A stretch of DNA of 64,000 nt. Source: Bacteroides clarus YIT 12056 (lineage in GTDB: Bacteria; Bacteroidota; Bacteroidia; Bacteroidales; Bacteroidaceae). The stretch covers positions 1-64,000 of the forward strand of contig NZ_FQWK01000003.1 in the NCBI RefSeq assembly GCF_900129655.1, written 5' to 3'. The position numbers and the translations under genes were made by a program. The notes beneath the pieces are model-generated. The model was not told the origin of the DNA and made no database searches. It worked only from the letters and a program-made list of their open reading frames with translations. Of the stretch, positions 35,006 through 43,153 are shown piece after piece; position 1 is the first letter of the stretch; the number at the start of each line of letters is the position of its first letter.

Positions 35006-35036
35006 CAAAGGTAAGCGTTTTTTCCGTGTGCGCAAA
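35006..35036 (-). promoter_or_regulatory. Consensus minus-strand promoter of the candidate small RNA
   Basis: TACCTTTG (35006-35013) and TTTG (35033-35036) on the minus strand, exactly 19 bp apart. It is one of the best promoter matches in the window yet has no gene directly after it. Confidence 0.7.
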
Positions 35037-35162
35037 CAGTAGAGGGAAAAAGTGAGTGTCTTATAACATTGTTTTAGAGATTAAACGTCTCTTTTACACT
35101 TGTAAACACTTAAAAGGCTATCATTGTGACACTCTTTCCGCCGAAAGCGTTACACCGGGTAC

Positions 35163-35204
35163 AAAAAAACAAACCACCGAAGTGCCGTAGCACCTCGATG
35201 GTTG
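35163..35204 (-). terminator. Terminator of the aldolase-kinase unit
   Basis: On the minus strand AACCATCGAGGTGC pairs with GCACTTCGGTGGTT and is followed by TGTTTTTTTG. Confidence 0.85.
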
Positions 35205-35243
35205 TCCCCTTTAAACACCTTTAAACAAAATGAAATATAATGA

Positions 35244-35912
35244 TTACTTTCTTGCTTCCGCAATGTAAGCCAGAGCTTCCTTGCATTTCTCCGTAACGTA
35301 AGTCCAGTCTTCAGCGGCAACCTTGTCGTTCGGGAAGAGCTTGGAACCCATACCTACGCAGAATACGCCGGCTTTAATCCAAGAAGTCAGGTTTTCCTGT
35401 GTCGGTTCCACACCGCCGGTAACCATCAGCTTAGACCACGGCATCGGAGCCAACAGGCCTTTTACGAGTTTTGTACCCAGCACGTCACCGGGGAATATCT
35501 TGCAGAGATCGCAACCTGTTTCCTGCGCGAAGCCTACCTCTGAAACGCTTCCGCATCCCGGAGTGTATGCCACCAGACGGCGGTTGCAAATCTTAGCAAT
35601 TTCGGGGTTGAACAACGGGCCTACAATGAAGTTTGCGCCCAATTGCAGATACAGCGCAGCGGTAGCAGGGTCTACGATAGAACCTACACCCATAGCCATT
35701 TCGGGACATTCCTTAGCAGCGAACTTCACTACTTCGGCAAATACTTCGTGAGCGAAGTCGCCGCGGTTGGTAAACTCGAATGCGCGGACACCGCCGTCGT
35801 AACATGCCTTCACTACTTTTTTCGCTACTTCTGCATCTTTGTGGTAGAATACAGGAACCATACCGGTTGAACCAATCTTGTTCAATACGGCTATTTTATC
35901 AAATTTTGCCAT
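35244..35912 (-). CDS. kdgA: KDPG/KHG aldolase
   Basis: 222 residues from the ATG at 35912 (a TTG four codons earlier is less likely). It splits 2-keto-3-deoxy-6-phosphogluconate to pyruvate and glyceraldehyde 3-phosphate. The Schiff-base lysine is in [11 protein letters not shown] (about 141) and the catalytic glutamate in RAFEFTNRG (about 45); [16 protein letters not shown] is the phosphate site. It follows the KDG kinase gene, with a 145-base gap holding an inverted repeat. Confidence 0.93.
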   Translation of the reverse strand: MAKFDKIAVLNKIGSTGMVPVFYHKDAEVAKKVVKACYDGGVRAFEFTNRGDFAHEVFAEVVKFAAKECPEMAMGVGSIVDPATAALYLQLGANFIVGPLFNPEIAKICNRRLVAYTPGCGSVSEVGFAQETGCDLCKIFPGDVLGTKLVKGLLAPMPWSKLMVTGGVEPTQENLTSWIKAGVFCVGMGSKLFPNDKVAAEDWTYVTEKCKEALAYIAEARK

Positions 35913-35955
35913 TGTATTAATCAATAATTTAATGTATAGAAATAACTCTATTTGA

Positions 35956-36051
35956 TTTTTTCAGGCATGGATTGCACGGGCTCAGCACCGTATTTTCCAT
36001 GTGATTATCACACCGGCATCCGTAAAATCCGTGTAATCCGCGCCTGAAAAG
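35956..36051. repeat. Inverted repeat, family C copy 1
   Basis: TTTTCAGGC...GGATTGCACGG at the left matches CCGTGTAATCCGCGCCTGAAAA at the right, imperfectly. The same core, (A)AATCCGTGTAATCC, recurs at 40728-40831 and 57984-58066. Confidence 0.65.
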
Positions 36052-36056
36052 AATTA

Positions 36057-37082
36057 TCAGCGTTGTACGCGACCGCTTGCGTCACCACCGGCCAGCGCTT
36101 CCACTTCCTCAACAGAAACGAGGTTGAAGTCACCGTTGATAGTGTGCTTCAAAGCCGAAGCGGCCACCGCGAATTCGAGAGCGGCGCCTTGGTTGGGCTT
36201 AGTCAGCAAACCGTGGATGATACCGCCTGAGAAAGAGTCACCGCCACCTACACGGTCGATAATCGGGTTGATGTCGTAGCGTTTTGATTCGTAGAACTCT
36301 TCGCCGTTGTAAATCATTGCTTTCCAGCCGTTGTGTGTTGCCGAGAATGATTCGCGCAAAGTAGAGATTACATATTTGAAACCGAATTCTTTGGCCATTG
36401 CCTTGAAGATGCCTTTGTAGCCTTCCGCATCTGTCTTACCGCCTTCTACGTCAGCATCGGGTTTGAAACCGAGGCAGAGTTCCGCGTCTTCTTCGTTACC
36501 GATACAAACGTCTACGTATTGCATCAACGGTTTCATGATGGACTGAGCTTTTTCTTTTGTCCAAAGTTTCTTACGGAAGTTAAGGTCTACGGATACCGTA
36601 ACACCATGACGCTTGGCGGCTTCGCAAGCCAGACGGGTCAATTCGGCAGCCTTGTCGGAGATAGCCGGAGTGATACCTGACCAGTGGAACCAGTCTGCAC
36701 CTTCCATGATAGCGTCGAAATCGAAATCCGCCGCATCCGCTTCGGAGATTGAAGAGTGGGCGCGGTCGTAAATCACCTTGCTGGGACGCATGGACGCACC
36801 GGTTTCCAGATAATAGATACCTACGCGGTCACCGCCACGTGCGATAAAGTCTGTCTTTACACCATATTTACGCAAAGCGTTCACCGCTGACTGACCGATT
36901 TCGTGTTTCGGCAATTTGGTTACAAAGTAAGCATCATGACCGTAGTTGGCGCAGCTGACAGCAACGTTGGCTTCACCACCGCCATATACTACATCAAAAG
37001 AATCGGACTGTACGAAACGAGTGTTGCCCGGAGTGGACAGTCTCAACATAATCTCACCTAATGTAACGACTTTCTTTCCCAT
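36057..37082 (-). CDS. kdgK: 2-keto-3-deoxygluconate kinase (PfkB family)
   Basis: 341 residues. It phosphorylates KDG to KDPG, the substrate of the downstream aldolase. PfkB signature one is GGGEANVAVSCANYG (about 31-45). The catalytic aspartate is in DRVGGGDSFSGGIIHGL (about 285-300). It is transcribed with kdgA from a promoter that overlaps an operator shared in sequence with the divergent regulator. Confidence 0.92.
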   Translation of the reverse strand: MGKKVVTLGEIMLRLSTPGNTRFVQSDSFDVVYGGGEANVAVSCANYGHDAYFVTKLPKHEIGQSAVNALRKYGVKTDFIARGGDRVGIYYLETGASMRPSKVIYDRAHSSISEADAADFDFDAIMEGADWFHWSGITPAISDKAAELTRLACEAAKRHGVTVSVDLNFRKKLWTKEKAQSIMKPLMQYVDVCIGNEEDAELCLGFKPDADVEGGKTDAEGYKGIFKAMAKEFGFKYVISTLRESFSATHNGWKAMIYNGEEFYESKRYDINPIIDRVGGGDSFSGGIIHGLLTKPNQGAALEFAVAASALKHTINGDFNLVSVEEVEALAGGDASGRVQR

Positions 37083-37213
37083 AATTCTATGTTTTTATTA
37101 AATATATGATTAAATTGTTTCTTTCAAATTGTCATATCAGCCCTCATGAAGAGGTTAAACACTTGATTCTATGCAGAGTAAACGAAAACGGGGTTTGTTC
37201 TTCATAGCTTTCG

Positions 37214-37225
37214 TGTGCGGGCACA
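37214..37225. promoter_or_regulatory. Palindromic operator O1 (TGTGC-GG-GCACA)
   Basis: A 12-base palindrome matching O2 at 37296-37307 except in its centre. Its right end (37224-37225) overlaps the -7 box of the kdgK promoter, and the rest lies just downstream of that box in the direction of transcription. A LacI-family regulator gene is adjacent. Confidence 0.65.
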
Positions 37226-37253
37226 AAGATACAACAATTTTCGTAATTACAAA
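37224..37253 (-). promoter_or_regulatory. kdgK-kdgA promoter
   Basis: TATCTTTG (37224-37231) and TTTG (37250-37253) on the minus strand, 18 bp apart. The -7 box abuts and slightly overlaps operator O1. Confidence 0.65.
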
Positions 37254-37261
37254 AATTGTTA

Positions 37262-37269
37262 TATATTTG
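37262..37269 (+). promoter_or_regulatory. Regulator gene promoter -7 box
   Basis: TATATTTG fits TAnnTTTG; TTTC lies at the -33 position 19 bp upstream. Transcription would start near 37276, just ahead of operator O2. Between the two promoters lies the AT-rich inverted repeat ACAATTTT/AAAATTGT. Confidence 0.6.
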
Positions 37270-37295
37270 TGTCGAAAATATTTAGATTATTATTG

Positions 37296-37307
37296 TGTGC
37301 GAGCACA
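37296..37307. promoter_or_regulatory. Palindromic operator O2 (TGTGC-GA-GCACA)
   Basis: A second copy of the operator, 82 bp from O1 (about eight helical turns), in the 5' leader of the regulator gene. Its position suggests autorepression and possibly looping. Confidence 0.65.
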
Positions 37308-37314
37308 AAAAGCC

Positions 37315-38391
37315 ATGAACAAGCCCATGAATACACCGGAAAGGATAAGGATTAAGGACATCGCCAGGATGGCTGATGTATCGGTGGGAACCGTAGACCG
37401 CGTTATCCACGGACGTAGCGGAGTGTCGGAAGCCAGCCGTAAACGTGTGGAAGAAATCTTGGAGAAGCTGAACTATCAACCCAATATGTATGCCAGCGCA
37501 CTGGCGTCCAACAAGAAGTATGCGTTTGCCTGCCTGTTGCCCCAGCACGACACCGGGGAGTATTGGACGGAAGTGGAAGGCGGCATCCACGAAGCGCTGA
37601 CAACCTATTCGGACTTCAACATCACCGTGAAGCTGACGTACTACGATCCGTACGACTACCGCTCCTTCGCCCGCGCCGCCCGCAGCATCGCGGACATGAA
37701 GCCCGACGGCGTATTGTTCGCCCCCACCGCCCCGCAGTATACCGCCCCCTTCACCGACGAGCTCGAAAAGCTGAATATACCTTATATATATATAGACTCG
37801 AACATCAAGGAAGCTCCCGCCCTCTCCTTCTTCGGACAGAACTCGCACCAAAGCGGATATTTCGCCGCACGCATGCTGATGCTGCTCGCCGGCGAGGATG
37901 CGCAGGAAATCGTAATCTTCCGCAAGATAAACGAAGGCATCGTAGGCTCCAACCAGCAGGAACGGCGGGAAATCGGTTTCCGGGAATACATGAGCGAGCA
38001 TCACCCCGCCTGCCGTATCTGGGAACTGAACCTGCACGCCAAACGCGACAGCGAGGACGCGCAAATGCTGGACGACTTCTTCCGCGCCCACCCCACCGTA
38101 AAGAACGGCATCACCTTCAACTCCAAAGCATATATCATCGGCGAATATCTGCAAAAGCACCGGAGAACGGATTTCAACCTCATGGGATATGACCTGCTGA
38201 AACGTAACGTGGACTGCCTGAAAGAGGGGAGCATCTTCTTCCTCATCGCCCAGCAACCCACCTTGCAGGGGTTCGACGGCATCAAAGCCCTGTGCGACCA
38301 TCTGATTCTGAAAAAAGAAATCGCAAGGGAGAATTTCATGCCGATTGACCTGCTGACGAAAGAGAATATAGAATACTATTATAATAAGTAA
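37315..38391 (+). CDS. LacI-family regulator, probable hexuronate repressor
   Basis: 358 residues from 37315 (ATG at 37327 also possible; in-frame starts further upstream precede the promoter). The N-terminal helix-turn-helix is IRIKDIARMADVSVGTVDRV with hinge region RKRVEEILEKLNYQPNMYA. Residues about 65-355 form a periplasmic-binding-protein-like effector domain (Peripla_BP type). Neighbours are kdgK-kdgA and altronate dehydratase, so the ligand is probably a hexuronate breakdown product such as KDG. Its last codons (ENIEYYYNK) are copied in a 30-bp array downstream. Confidence 0.88.
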   Translation: MNKPMNTPERIRIKDIARMADVSVGTVDRVIHGRSGVSEASRKRVEEILEKLNYQPNMYASALASNKKYAFACLLPQHDTGEYWTEVEGGIHEALTTYSDFNITVKLTYYDPYDYRSFARAARSIADMKPDGVLFAPTAPQYTAPFTDELEKLNIPYIYIDSNIKEAPALSFFGQNSHQSGYFAARMLMLLAGEDAQEIVIFRKINEGIVGSNQQERREIGFREYMSEHHPACRIWELNLHAKRDSEDAQMLDDFFRAHPTVKNGITFNSKAYIIGEYLQKHRRTDFNLMGYDLLKRNVDCLKEGSIFFLIAQQPTLQGFDGIKALCDHLILKKEIARENFMPIDLLTKENIEYYYNK

Positions 38392-38608
38392 GAGAATACG
38401 GAAGACCATTATAACAAGTAAGAGATATAAAATACCACCATAACAAGTAAGATAAAATAGAATACCATTATAATAAGTAAGAGCATATAGAATAACATTA
38501 TAATAAGTAAGGACATATAGAATAACATTATAATAAGCAAGGGCATATAGAATAACATTATAATAAGCAAGGGCATATAAAATAACATTATAATAAGCAA
38601 ATGTTAGA
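38350..38608. repeat. 30-bp tandem repeat grown from the regulator's 3' end
   Basis: Units of about 30 bases, with core GAATAACATTATAATAAG, begin within the last nine codons and stop of the regulator gene and continue for about eight copies, more alike toward the right. As 30 is a multiple of three, each early unit keeps the TAA in frame. The reverse strand reads as a repetitive open frame (AYYNVILYAL) that I regard as an artefact. Confidence 0.85.
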
Positions 38609-38682
38609 ATGACAGACAGTACAAGCTGATTATACATTAATAAATGTTGAAATTCAGTTTATATCAGTAACGATGATATAGG

Positions 38683-38883
38683 GTAATCTAAGGCTGAAAG
38701 CCTTTTTATCTTATAGCCCGGGGTAACACCCCGGGAATACGAATATGAATAACATTGCGCCCTGTAAGGGCAAAATATTTGAAGATTAATCTTTTGCCCT
38801 TACAGGGCGCAGGGTTCCGGGAACATTTATTCCCGGGGCGTTGCCCCGGGCTATAAGATAAAAAGCCCTTCAGGCTTAGGTTA
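38683..38883. repeat. 200-bp palindromic multi-hairpin element, family B
   Basis: The ends TAATCTAAGGCTGAAAGCC and GGGCTTCAGGCTTAGGTTA-like sequences are inverted. Inside, each half carries local hairpins GCCCGGGGTAACACCCCGGG and GCGCCCTGTAAGGGC, also mirrored. A half copy lies at 54521-54612. The structure is MITE- or REP-like, with no coding capacity. With the 30- and 14-bp arrays it fills most of the 834-base gap 38392-39225. Confidence 0.8.
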
Positions 38884-38924
38884 TACTTACTATAAATAGC
38901 TTTCAACACTTACTTGTTTAATAA

Positions 38925-39140
38925 GGTGGTAAGATAACAAGGTGAAAGTGATAAGGTGGTAAGATGATAAAGCGATAAGGTAGAAATGATAAAATAGAAG
39001 TAATAAGGTAAAAGTGATAAGGTGGAAACGATAAAGTAGAAGTGATAAGGTAGAAGTGATAAGGTAGAAGTGATAAGGTAGAAGCGATAAAGTAGAAACG
39101 ATAAAGTAGCAGCAATAAGGTAGCAGCGATAAAGTACTAA
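38925..39140. repeat. 14-bp tandem repeat before altronate dehydratase
   Basis: About fifteen copies of GATAAGGTAGAAGT and variants with a 14-base step, most regular at 39040-39090. It ends about 85 bases before the altronate dehydratase start. The purine-rich strand is the plus strand. Confidence 0.85.
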
Positions 39141-39225
39141 GATAATAAGGCAATAAGAAAATAAGATAATAAAGTGATTAAAGCAATCAAGTAATATTGA
39201 ACGAAACTAATTAAAACATATTCAT

Positions 39226-40716
39226 ATGGAAACAAAGTACCTGAAAATTAATCCTGCTGATAACGTTGCAGTGGCCATTGTGGCACTGCCGGCAGGTGAA
39301 AAGCTCATAGTAGACGGCAAGGAAATCGTCCTGAACGAAGATGTTCCTGCCGGGCACAAGTTCGCGCTGCAAGATTTTGCGGAAGGCGAAAATGTGATTA
39401 AATACGGTTATCCCATCGGCCACGCCCGCACCGCTAAGAAGCAGGGCGACTGGATGAACGAAAACAACATCAAGACCAATCTTGCCGGACTGCTGGAATA
39501 TACGTACAATCCCACCGAAGTGAATCTGGATATTCCGCACAAGAACCTGACCTTCAAAGGTTACCGCCGCAAAAACGGTGATGTGGGAGTGCGCAACGAG
39601 ATATGGATTATCCCCACGGTGGGCTGTGTAAACGGCATCATCAACCAACTGGCGGAAGGCCTGCGCCGTGAGACAGAGGGCAAAGGCGTGGACGCAATCA
39701 TGGCATTCCCGCACAATTACGGCTGCTCGCAGCTGGGCGACGACCACGAGAACACCAAGAAAATACTACGCGACATGGTGCTGCATCCCAATGCCGGCGC
39801 TGTACTTGTGGTAGGCCTGGGATGCGAAAACAACCAGCCGGATGTATTCCGCGAGTTTTTGGGTGAATACGATTCCGACCGCGTGAAGTTCATGGTGACG
39901 CAGAAAGTGGGCGACGAATACGAAGAAGGCATGAAGCTGCTGCGCGAACTCTACGAGAAAGCCAGCAAGGACGAGCGCGTGGATGTGCCTCTGAGCGAGC
40001 TGCGCGTAGGCTTGAAATGCGGCGGTTCCGACGGCTTCTCAGGCATTACAGCCAACCCGCTGCTGGGTATGTTCTCCGACTTCCTCATTGCGCAAGGCGG
40101 TACGAGCGTACTGACGGAAGTACCCGAAATGTTCGGTGCGGAAACAATCCTGATGAACCGCTGCCGTAACAAAGAGCTGTTTGAAGAAACGGTGAAACTG
40201 ATAAACGACTTCAAAGAATACTTCCTCTCGCACGGCGAACCGGTAGGTGAGAATCCGTCTCCGGGTAACAAGGCCGGCGGTATCTCCACACTGGAAGACA
40301 AGGCTCTGGGATGTACCCAGAAGTGCGGCAAGAGCTACGTGGACGGCGTGCTTCCTTATGGCGAACGCCTGCAAGTAAAAGGCCTGAATCTGCTTTCGGC
40401 ACCGGGAAACGACTTGGTTGCAGCCACCGCCCTGGCTTCATGCGGATGCCACATGGTACTGTTTACGACAGGCCGCGGAACGCCGTTCGGAACGTACGTA
40501 CCGACCATGAAGATTTCCACCAACTCCACCCTCGCCAAGAACAAACCGGGCTGGATTGACTTCAACGCCGGAGTTATCCTTGAAAACGAACCGATGGAAA
40601 AGACTTGCGAACGTTTCATCGACTACATTATCCGTGTGGCAAGCGGCGAGTTCGTGAACAACGAAAAGAAGGGTTACAAGGAAATCGCCATCTTCAAGAC
40701 AGGCGTGACTTTATAA
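39226..40716 (+). CDS. uxaA: Altronate dehydratase
   Basis: 496 residues. It dehydrates D-altronate to 2-keto-3-deoxygluconate, feeding kdgK and kdgA. The N-terminal SAF-type domain (about 1-95) and the C-terminal UxaA domain are in one chain, the full-length form. Conserved parts are GYRRKNGDVGVRNEIWIIPTVGCVN, FPHNYGCSQLGDD, KCGGSDGFSGITANP and LGCTQKCGKS with likely metal-ligand cysteines. The enzyme completes the galacturonate route together with genes not present here (uronate isomerase and altronate oxidoreductase). Confidence 0.92.
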   Translation: METKYLKINPADNVAVAIVALPAGEKLIVDGKEIVLNEDVPAGHKFALQDFAEGENVIKYGYPIGHARTAKKQGDWMNENNIKTNLAGLLEYTYNPTEVNLDIPHKNLTFKGYRRKNGDVGVRNEIWIIPTVGCVNGIINQLAEGLRRETEGKGVDAIMAFPHNYGCSQLGDDHENTKKILRDMVLHPNAGAVLVVGLGCENNQPDVFREFLGEYDSDRVKFMVTQKVGDEYEEGMKLLRELYEKASKDERVDVPLSELRVGLKCGGSDGFSGITANPLLGMFSDFLIAQGGTSVLTEVPEMFGAETILMNRCRNKELFEETVKLINDFKEYFLSHGEPVGENPSPGNKAGGISTLEDKALGCTQKCGKSYVDGVLPYGERLQVKGLNLLSAPGNDLVAATALASCGCHMVLFTTGRGTPFGTYVPTMKISTNSTLAKNKPGWIDFNAGVILENEPMEKTCERFIDYIIRVASGEFVNNEKKGYKEIAIFKTGVTL

Positions 40717-40727
40717 TACAGGTTTGC

Positions 40728-40831
40728 CCGGTGATTTTTCTGGTACGGATTACACGGATTTCGCAGATATTAAACGAATATTAAAAAAATCCGTGCAATC
40801 CATGCCTGAAAAAATCACCGGGCGTATTCCA
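40728..40831. repeat. Inverted repeat, family C copy 2
   Basis: GCCCGGTGATTTTTC at the left pairs with GAAAAAATCACCGGGC at the right; inside, GGATTACACGGATTT mirrors AAATCCGTGCAATCC. It may also act as terminator for uxaA. Confidence 0.75.
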
Positions 40832-40854
40832 TCCCTAAATAGGGAAAGAAAGTG

Positions 40855-40960
40855 TCAGAATGAATTTCAACCCTCATTCAACTATTCGGTACGAAGTGAA
40901 GAACCCCTTTCCTTTATATATGAGGAAAGAGATTCTTCACTTCGTTTCGAATGACAGAAT
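40855..40960. repeat. Inverted repeat, possible family A copy 3
   Basis: CTCATTCAACTATTCGGTACGAAGTGAAGAA and TTCTTCACTTCG...GAATGACAGAATGAG are imperfectly inverted, with the GAATGACAG end typical of family A. With copy 2 of family C it fills most of the 334-base gap 40717-41050. Confidence 0.55.
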
Positions 40961-40993
40961 GAGGTATCAACCGGAATTCTATTCTTTTTTTCC

Positions 40994-41001
40994 TATCTTT
41001 G
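40994..41001 (+). promoter_or_regulatory. Promoter -7 box before nhaC-type gene
   Basis: TATCTTTG fits TAnnTTTG, 50 bases before the ATG. The antiporter gene is thus probably separate from uxaA. Confidence 0.5.
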
Positions 41002-41050
41002 CAGCCGGTTTACTCAATATATCGCTCTTATAATTCCATAACAGAAAAGT

Positions 41051-42352
41051 ATGTCCGCAGATACAACTACTTCTCCAAAGCAAAAAGGCGGCTGGTGGTC
41101 GCTAAGTCCGTTGGCTGTATTTCTTTGTCTATACCTCATCACATCACTGCTTGTAAACGATTTCTATAAAGTGCCGATTACGGTGGCCTTCCTGCTGTCG
41201 TCCTGCTACGCCATCGCCATTACACGGGGGCTTAAACTGGAACAACGCGTCTACCAGTTTTCCGTAGGCGCAGGCAACAAGAACATATTGCTGATGATAT
41301 GGATATTCGTCCTCGCCGGAGCGTTCGCGCAAAGCGCCAAGCAGATGGGAGCCATCGACGCCACGGTGAATCTGACCCTGCATATCCTGCCGGACAACCT
41401 GCTGCTGGCGGGTATCTTCATAGCCGCCTGTTTCATATCCCTGTCTATCGGCACCAGCGTGGGGACTATCGTCGCGCTTACTCCGGTGGCGGTGGGGCTG
41501 GCGGAGAAAACAGGCATAGACCTGCCCTATATGGTAGCCATCGTGGTGGGCGGCTCGTTCTTCGGAGACAACCTCTCGTTCATATCAGACACCACGATTG
41601 CATCCACAAAGACGCAGGACTGCGTTATGCGGGACAAGTTCAAAGTAAATTTCATGATTGTAGTACCGGCCGCATTGATTGTGCTGGGCATTTACATCTT
41701 TCAAGGGCTGTCATTGTCCGCCGCCCCGCAAATACAAGAGATTGAATGGATAAAGGTAATCCCCTACCTCATCGTGCTGGGTACGGCGATAGCCGGAATG
41801 AACGTGATGTCGGTACTGCTGCTCGGCATCTTCTCGACCGGTATCATCGGCCTCTTCACCGGAATGGGGTTCTTCGACTGGTTCGGCGCCATGGGAACGG
41901 GCATCACCGGCATGGGCGAACTTATCATCATCACCCTGCTGGCAGGCGGAATGCTCGAAACCATCCGCTACAACGGCGGCATCGACTTCATCATCGCCCG
42001 CCTCACCCGCCACGTCACCGGCAAGCGGGGAGCGGAACTGAGCATAGCCGCACTGGTGAGCGTAGCCAATCTTTGCACCGCCAACAACACCATTGCCATC
42101 ATCACCACCGGCCCCATCGCCAAGGACATAGCCAAGCGCTTCCACCTGGACCGCCGGAAAACGGCAAGCATACTCGATACATTCTCCTGCCTCATTCAAG
42201 GCATCATTCCCTACGGCGCACAAATGCTGATAGCCGCAGGACTTGCCGGCATCTCGCCGCTCGGCATCATAGGCAACCTTTACTATCCGTTCTGCATGGG
42301 AGCCTGCGCGATACTCGCCATATTGATAAGGTATCCGAAAAGATACTCATAA
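41051..42352 (+). CDS. NhaC-family Na+/H+ antiporter
   Basis: 433 residues with about 11 membrane helices. The pattern around SIGTSVGTIVALTPVAVGLAE and GGSFFGDNLSFISDTTIAST (about 174-193), with acidic residues inside membrane segments, is typical of NhaC-type antiporters. Exchange of sodium for protons is the family activity; some members carry organic acids, so transport of a metabolite is possible. The second half repeats the motif as LCTANNTIAIITTGPIAK. Confidence 0.85.
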   Translation: MSADTTTSPKQKGGWWSLSPLAVFLCLYLITSLLVNDFYKVPITVAFLLSSCYAIAITRGLKLEQRVYQFSVGAGNKNILLMIWIFVLAGAFAQSAKQMGAIDATVNLTLHILPDNLLLAGIFIAACFISLSIGTSVGTIVALTPVAVGLAEKTGIDLPYMVAIVVGGSFFGDNLSFISDTTIASTKTQDCVMRDKFKVNFMIVVPAALIVLGIYIFQGLSLSAAPQIQEIEWIKVIPYLIVLGTAIAGMNVMSVLLLGIFSTGIIGLFTGMGFFDWFGAMGTGITGMGELIIITLLAGGMLETIRYNGGIDFIIARLTRHVTGKRGAELSIAALVSVANLCTANNTIAIITTGPIAKDIAKRFHLDRRKTASILDTFSCLIQGIIPYGAQMLIAAGLAGISPLGIIGNLYYPFCMGACAILAILIRYPKRYS

Positions 42353-42385
42353 TTCTCCCCCGGAATGAAAATATTACGCGAACTA

Positions 42386-42416
42386 TTTGTCAATCAAAAG
42401 AAAAAGTGTACCTTTG
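42386..42416 (+). promoter_or_regulatory. rpsP promoter
   Basis: TTTG (42386-42389) and TACCTTTG (42409-42416), 19 bp apart, an exact consensus as expected for a ribosomal protein gene. Confidence 0.8.
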
Positions 42417-42475
42417 CGCCCGCTACTACGAGTTAGCAGCATAATTCAAATCATTAACTAAAAACATTTATTTAA

Positions 42476-43033
42476 ATGGCAACAAAAATCAGATTGCAAA
42501 GACATGGACGTAAGAGCTACGCTTTCTACTCTATCGTAATTGCAGACGTAAGAGCACCACGTGATGGTAAATTTATTGAGAAGATTGGTACTTACAACCC
42601 TAACACCAATCCTGCCACAGTAGATTTGAAATTCGACCGCGCACTTGACTGGGTATTGAAAGGTGCACAACCTACCGACACTGTCCGCAACATCCTTTCC
42701 CGTGAAGGCGTTTACATGAAGAAGCACCTTCTTGGCGGTGTAGCGAAAGGCGCATTCGGCGAAGCAGAAGCAGAAGCTAAGTTCGAAGCTTGGAAGAACG
42801 ACAAACAAAACGGTTTGGCCGCTCTGAAAGCTAAAGACGAAGAAGCTAAGAAAGCTGAAGCCAAAGCACGTCTGGAAGCCGAAAAGAAAGTAAACGAAGT
42901 GAAAGCTAAAGCATTGGCCGAAAAGAAAGCCGCTGAAGAAGCTGCCAAGGCTGCCGCTGAAGCACCTGCAGAAGCAGAAGCTACCGAAGCTCCGGCTGAA
43001 GAAGCTCCCGCAGCAGAAGCCGCTGCTGAATAA
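42476..43033 (+). CDS. rpsP: 30S ribosomal protein S16 with long charged tail
   Basis: 185 residues; bacterial S16 is usually 75-100. The first ~90 residues ([48 protein letters not shown]) are S16. The rest is a Lys/Glu/Ala-rich tail that turns into Ala/Glu/Pro-rich repeats ([24 protein letters not shown]). Long S16 tails occur in Bacteroidetes. Codon choice is strongly biased, as in a highly expressed gene. Confidence 0.95.
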   Translation: MATKIRLQRHGRKSYAFYSIVIADVRAPRDGKFIEKIGTYNPNTNPATVDLKFDRALDWVLKGAQPTDTVRNILSREGVYMKKHLLGGVAKGAFGEAEAEAKFEAWKNDKQNGLAALKAKDEEAKKAEAKARLEAEKKVNEVKAKALAEKKAAEEAAKAAAEAPAEAEATEAPAEEAPAAEAAAE

Positions 43034-43074
43034 AAAGCAGAGCTTTCCCTGTAAAAAAGGGACAAAAAACATAA

Positions 43075-43107
43075 AATCCTCACCGGTTATACCGGTGGGG
43101 ATTTTTT
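43075..43107 (+). terminator. rpsP terminator
   Basis: AATCCTCACCGGT pairs with ACCGGTGGGGATT (one G-T pair) around a TAT loop and is followed by a T-run. Confidence 0.85.
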
Positions 43108-43112
43108 ATTAT

Positions 43113-43120
43113 TATCTTTG
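43113..43120 (+). promoter_or_regulatory. Promoter -7 box before TlpA-type lipoprotein
   Basis: TATCTTTG fits TAnnTTTG. It rules out a start at 43118 for the next gene. Confidence 0.5.
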
Positions 43121-43153
43121 TGGCTACAAATTATTTATTTAATGAACAAAGCA

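Noticed and set aside
38392-38600. Minus-strand hydrophobic repetitive frame (YYNVILYAL units) as a membrane protein
   Set aside because: It is a direct result of the 30-bp array copied from the regulator gene end.
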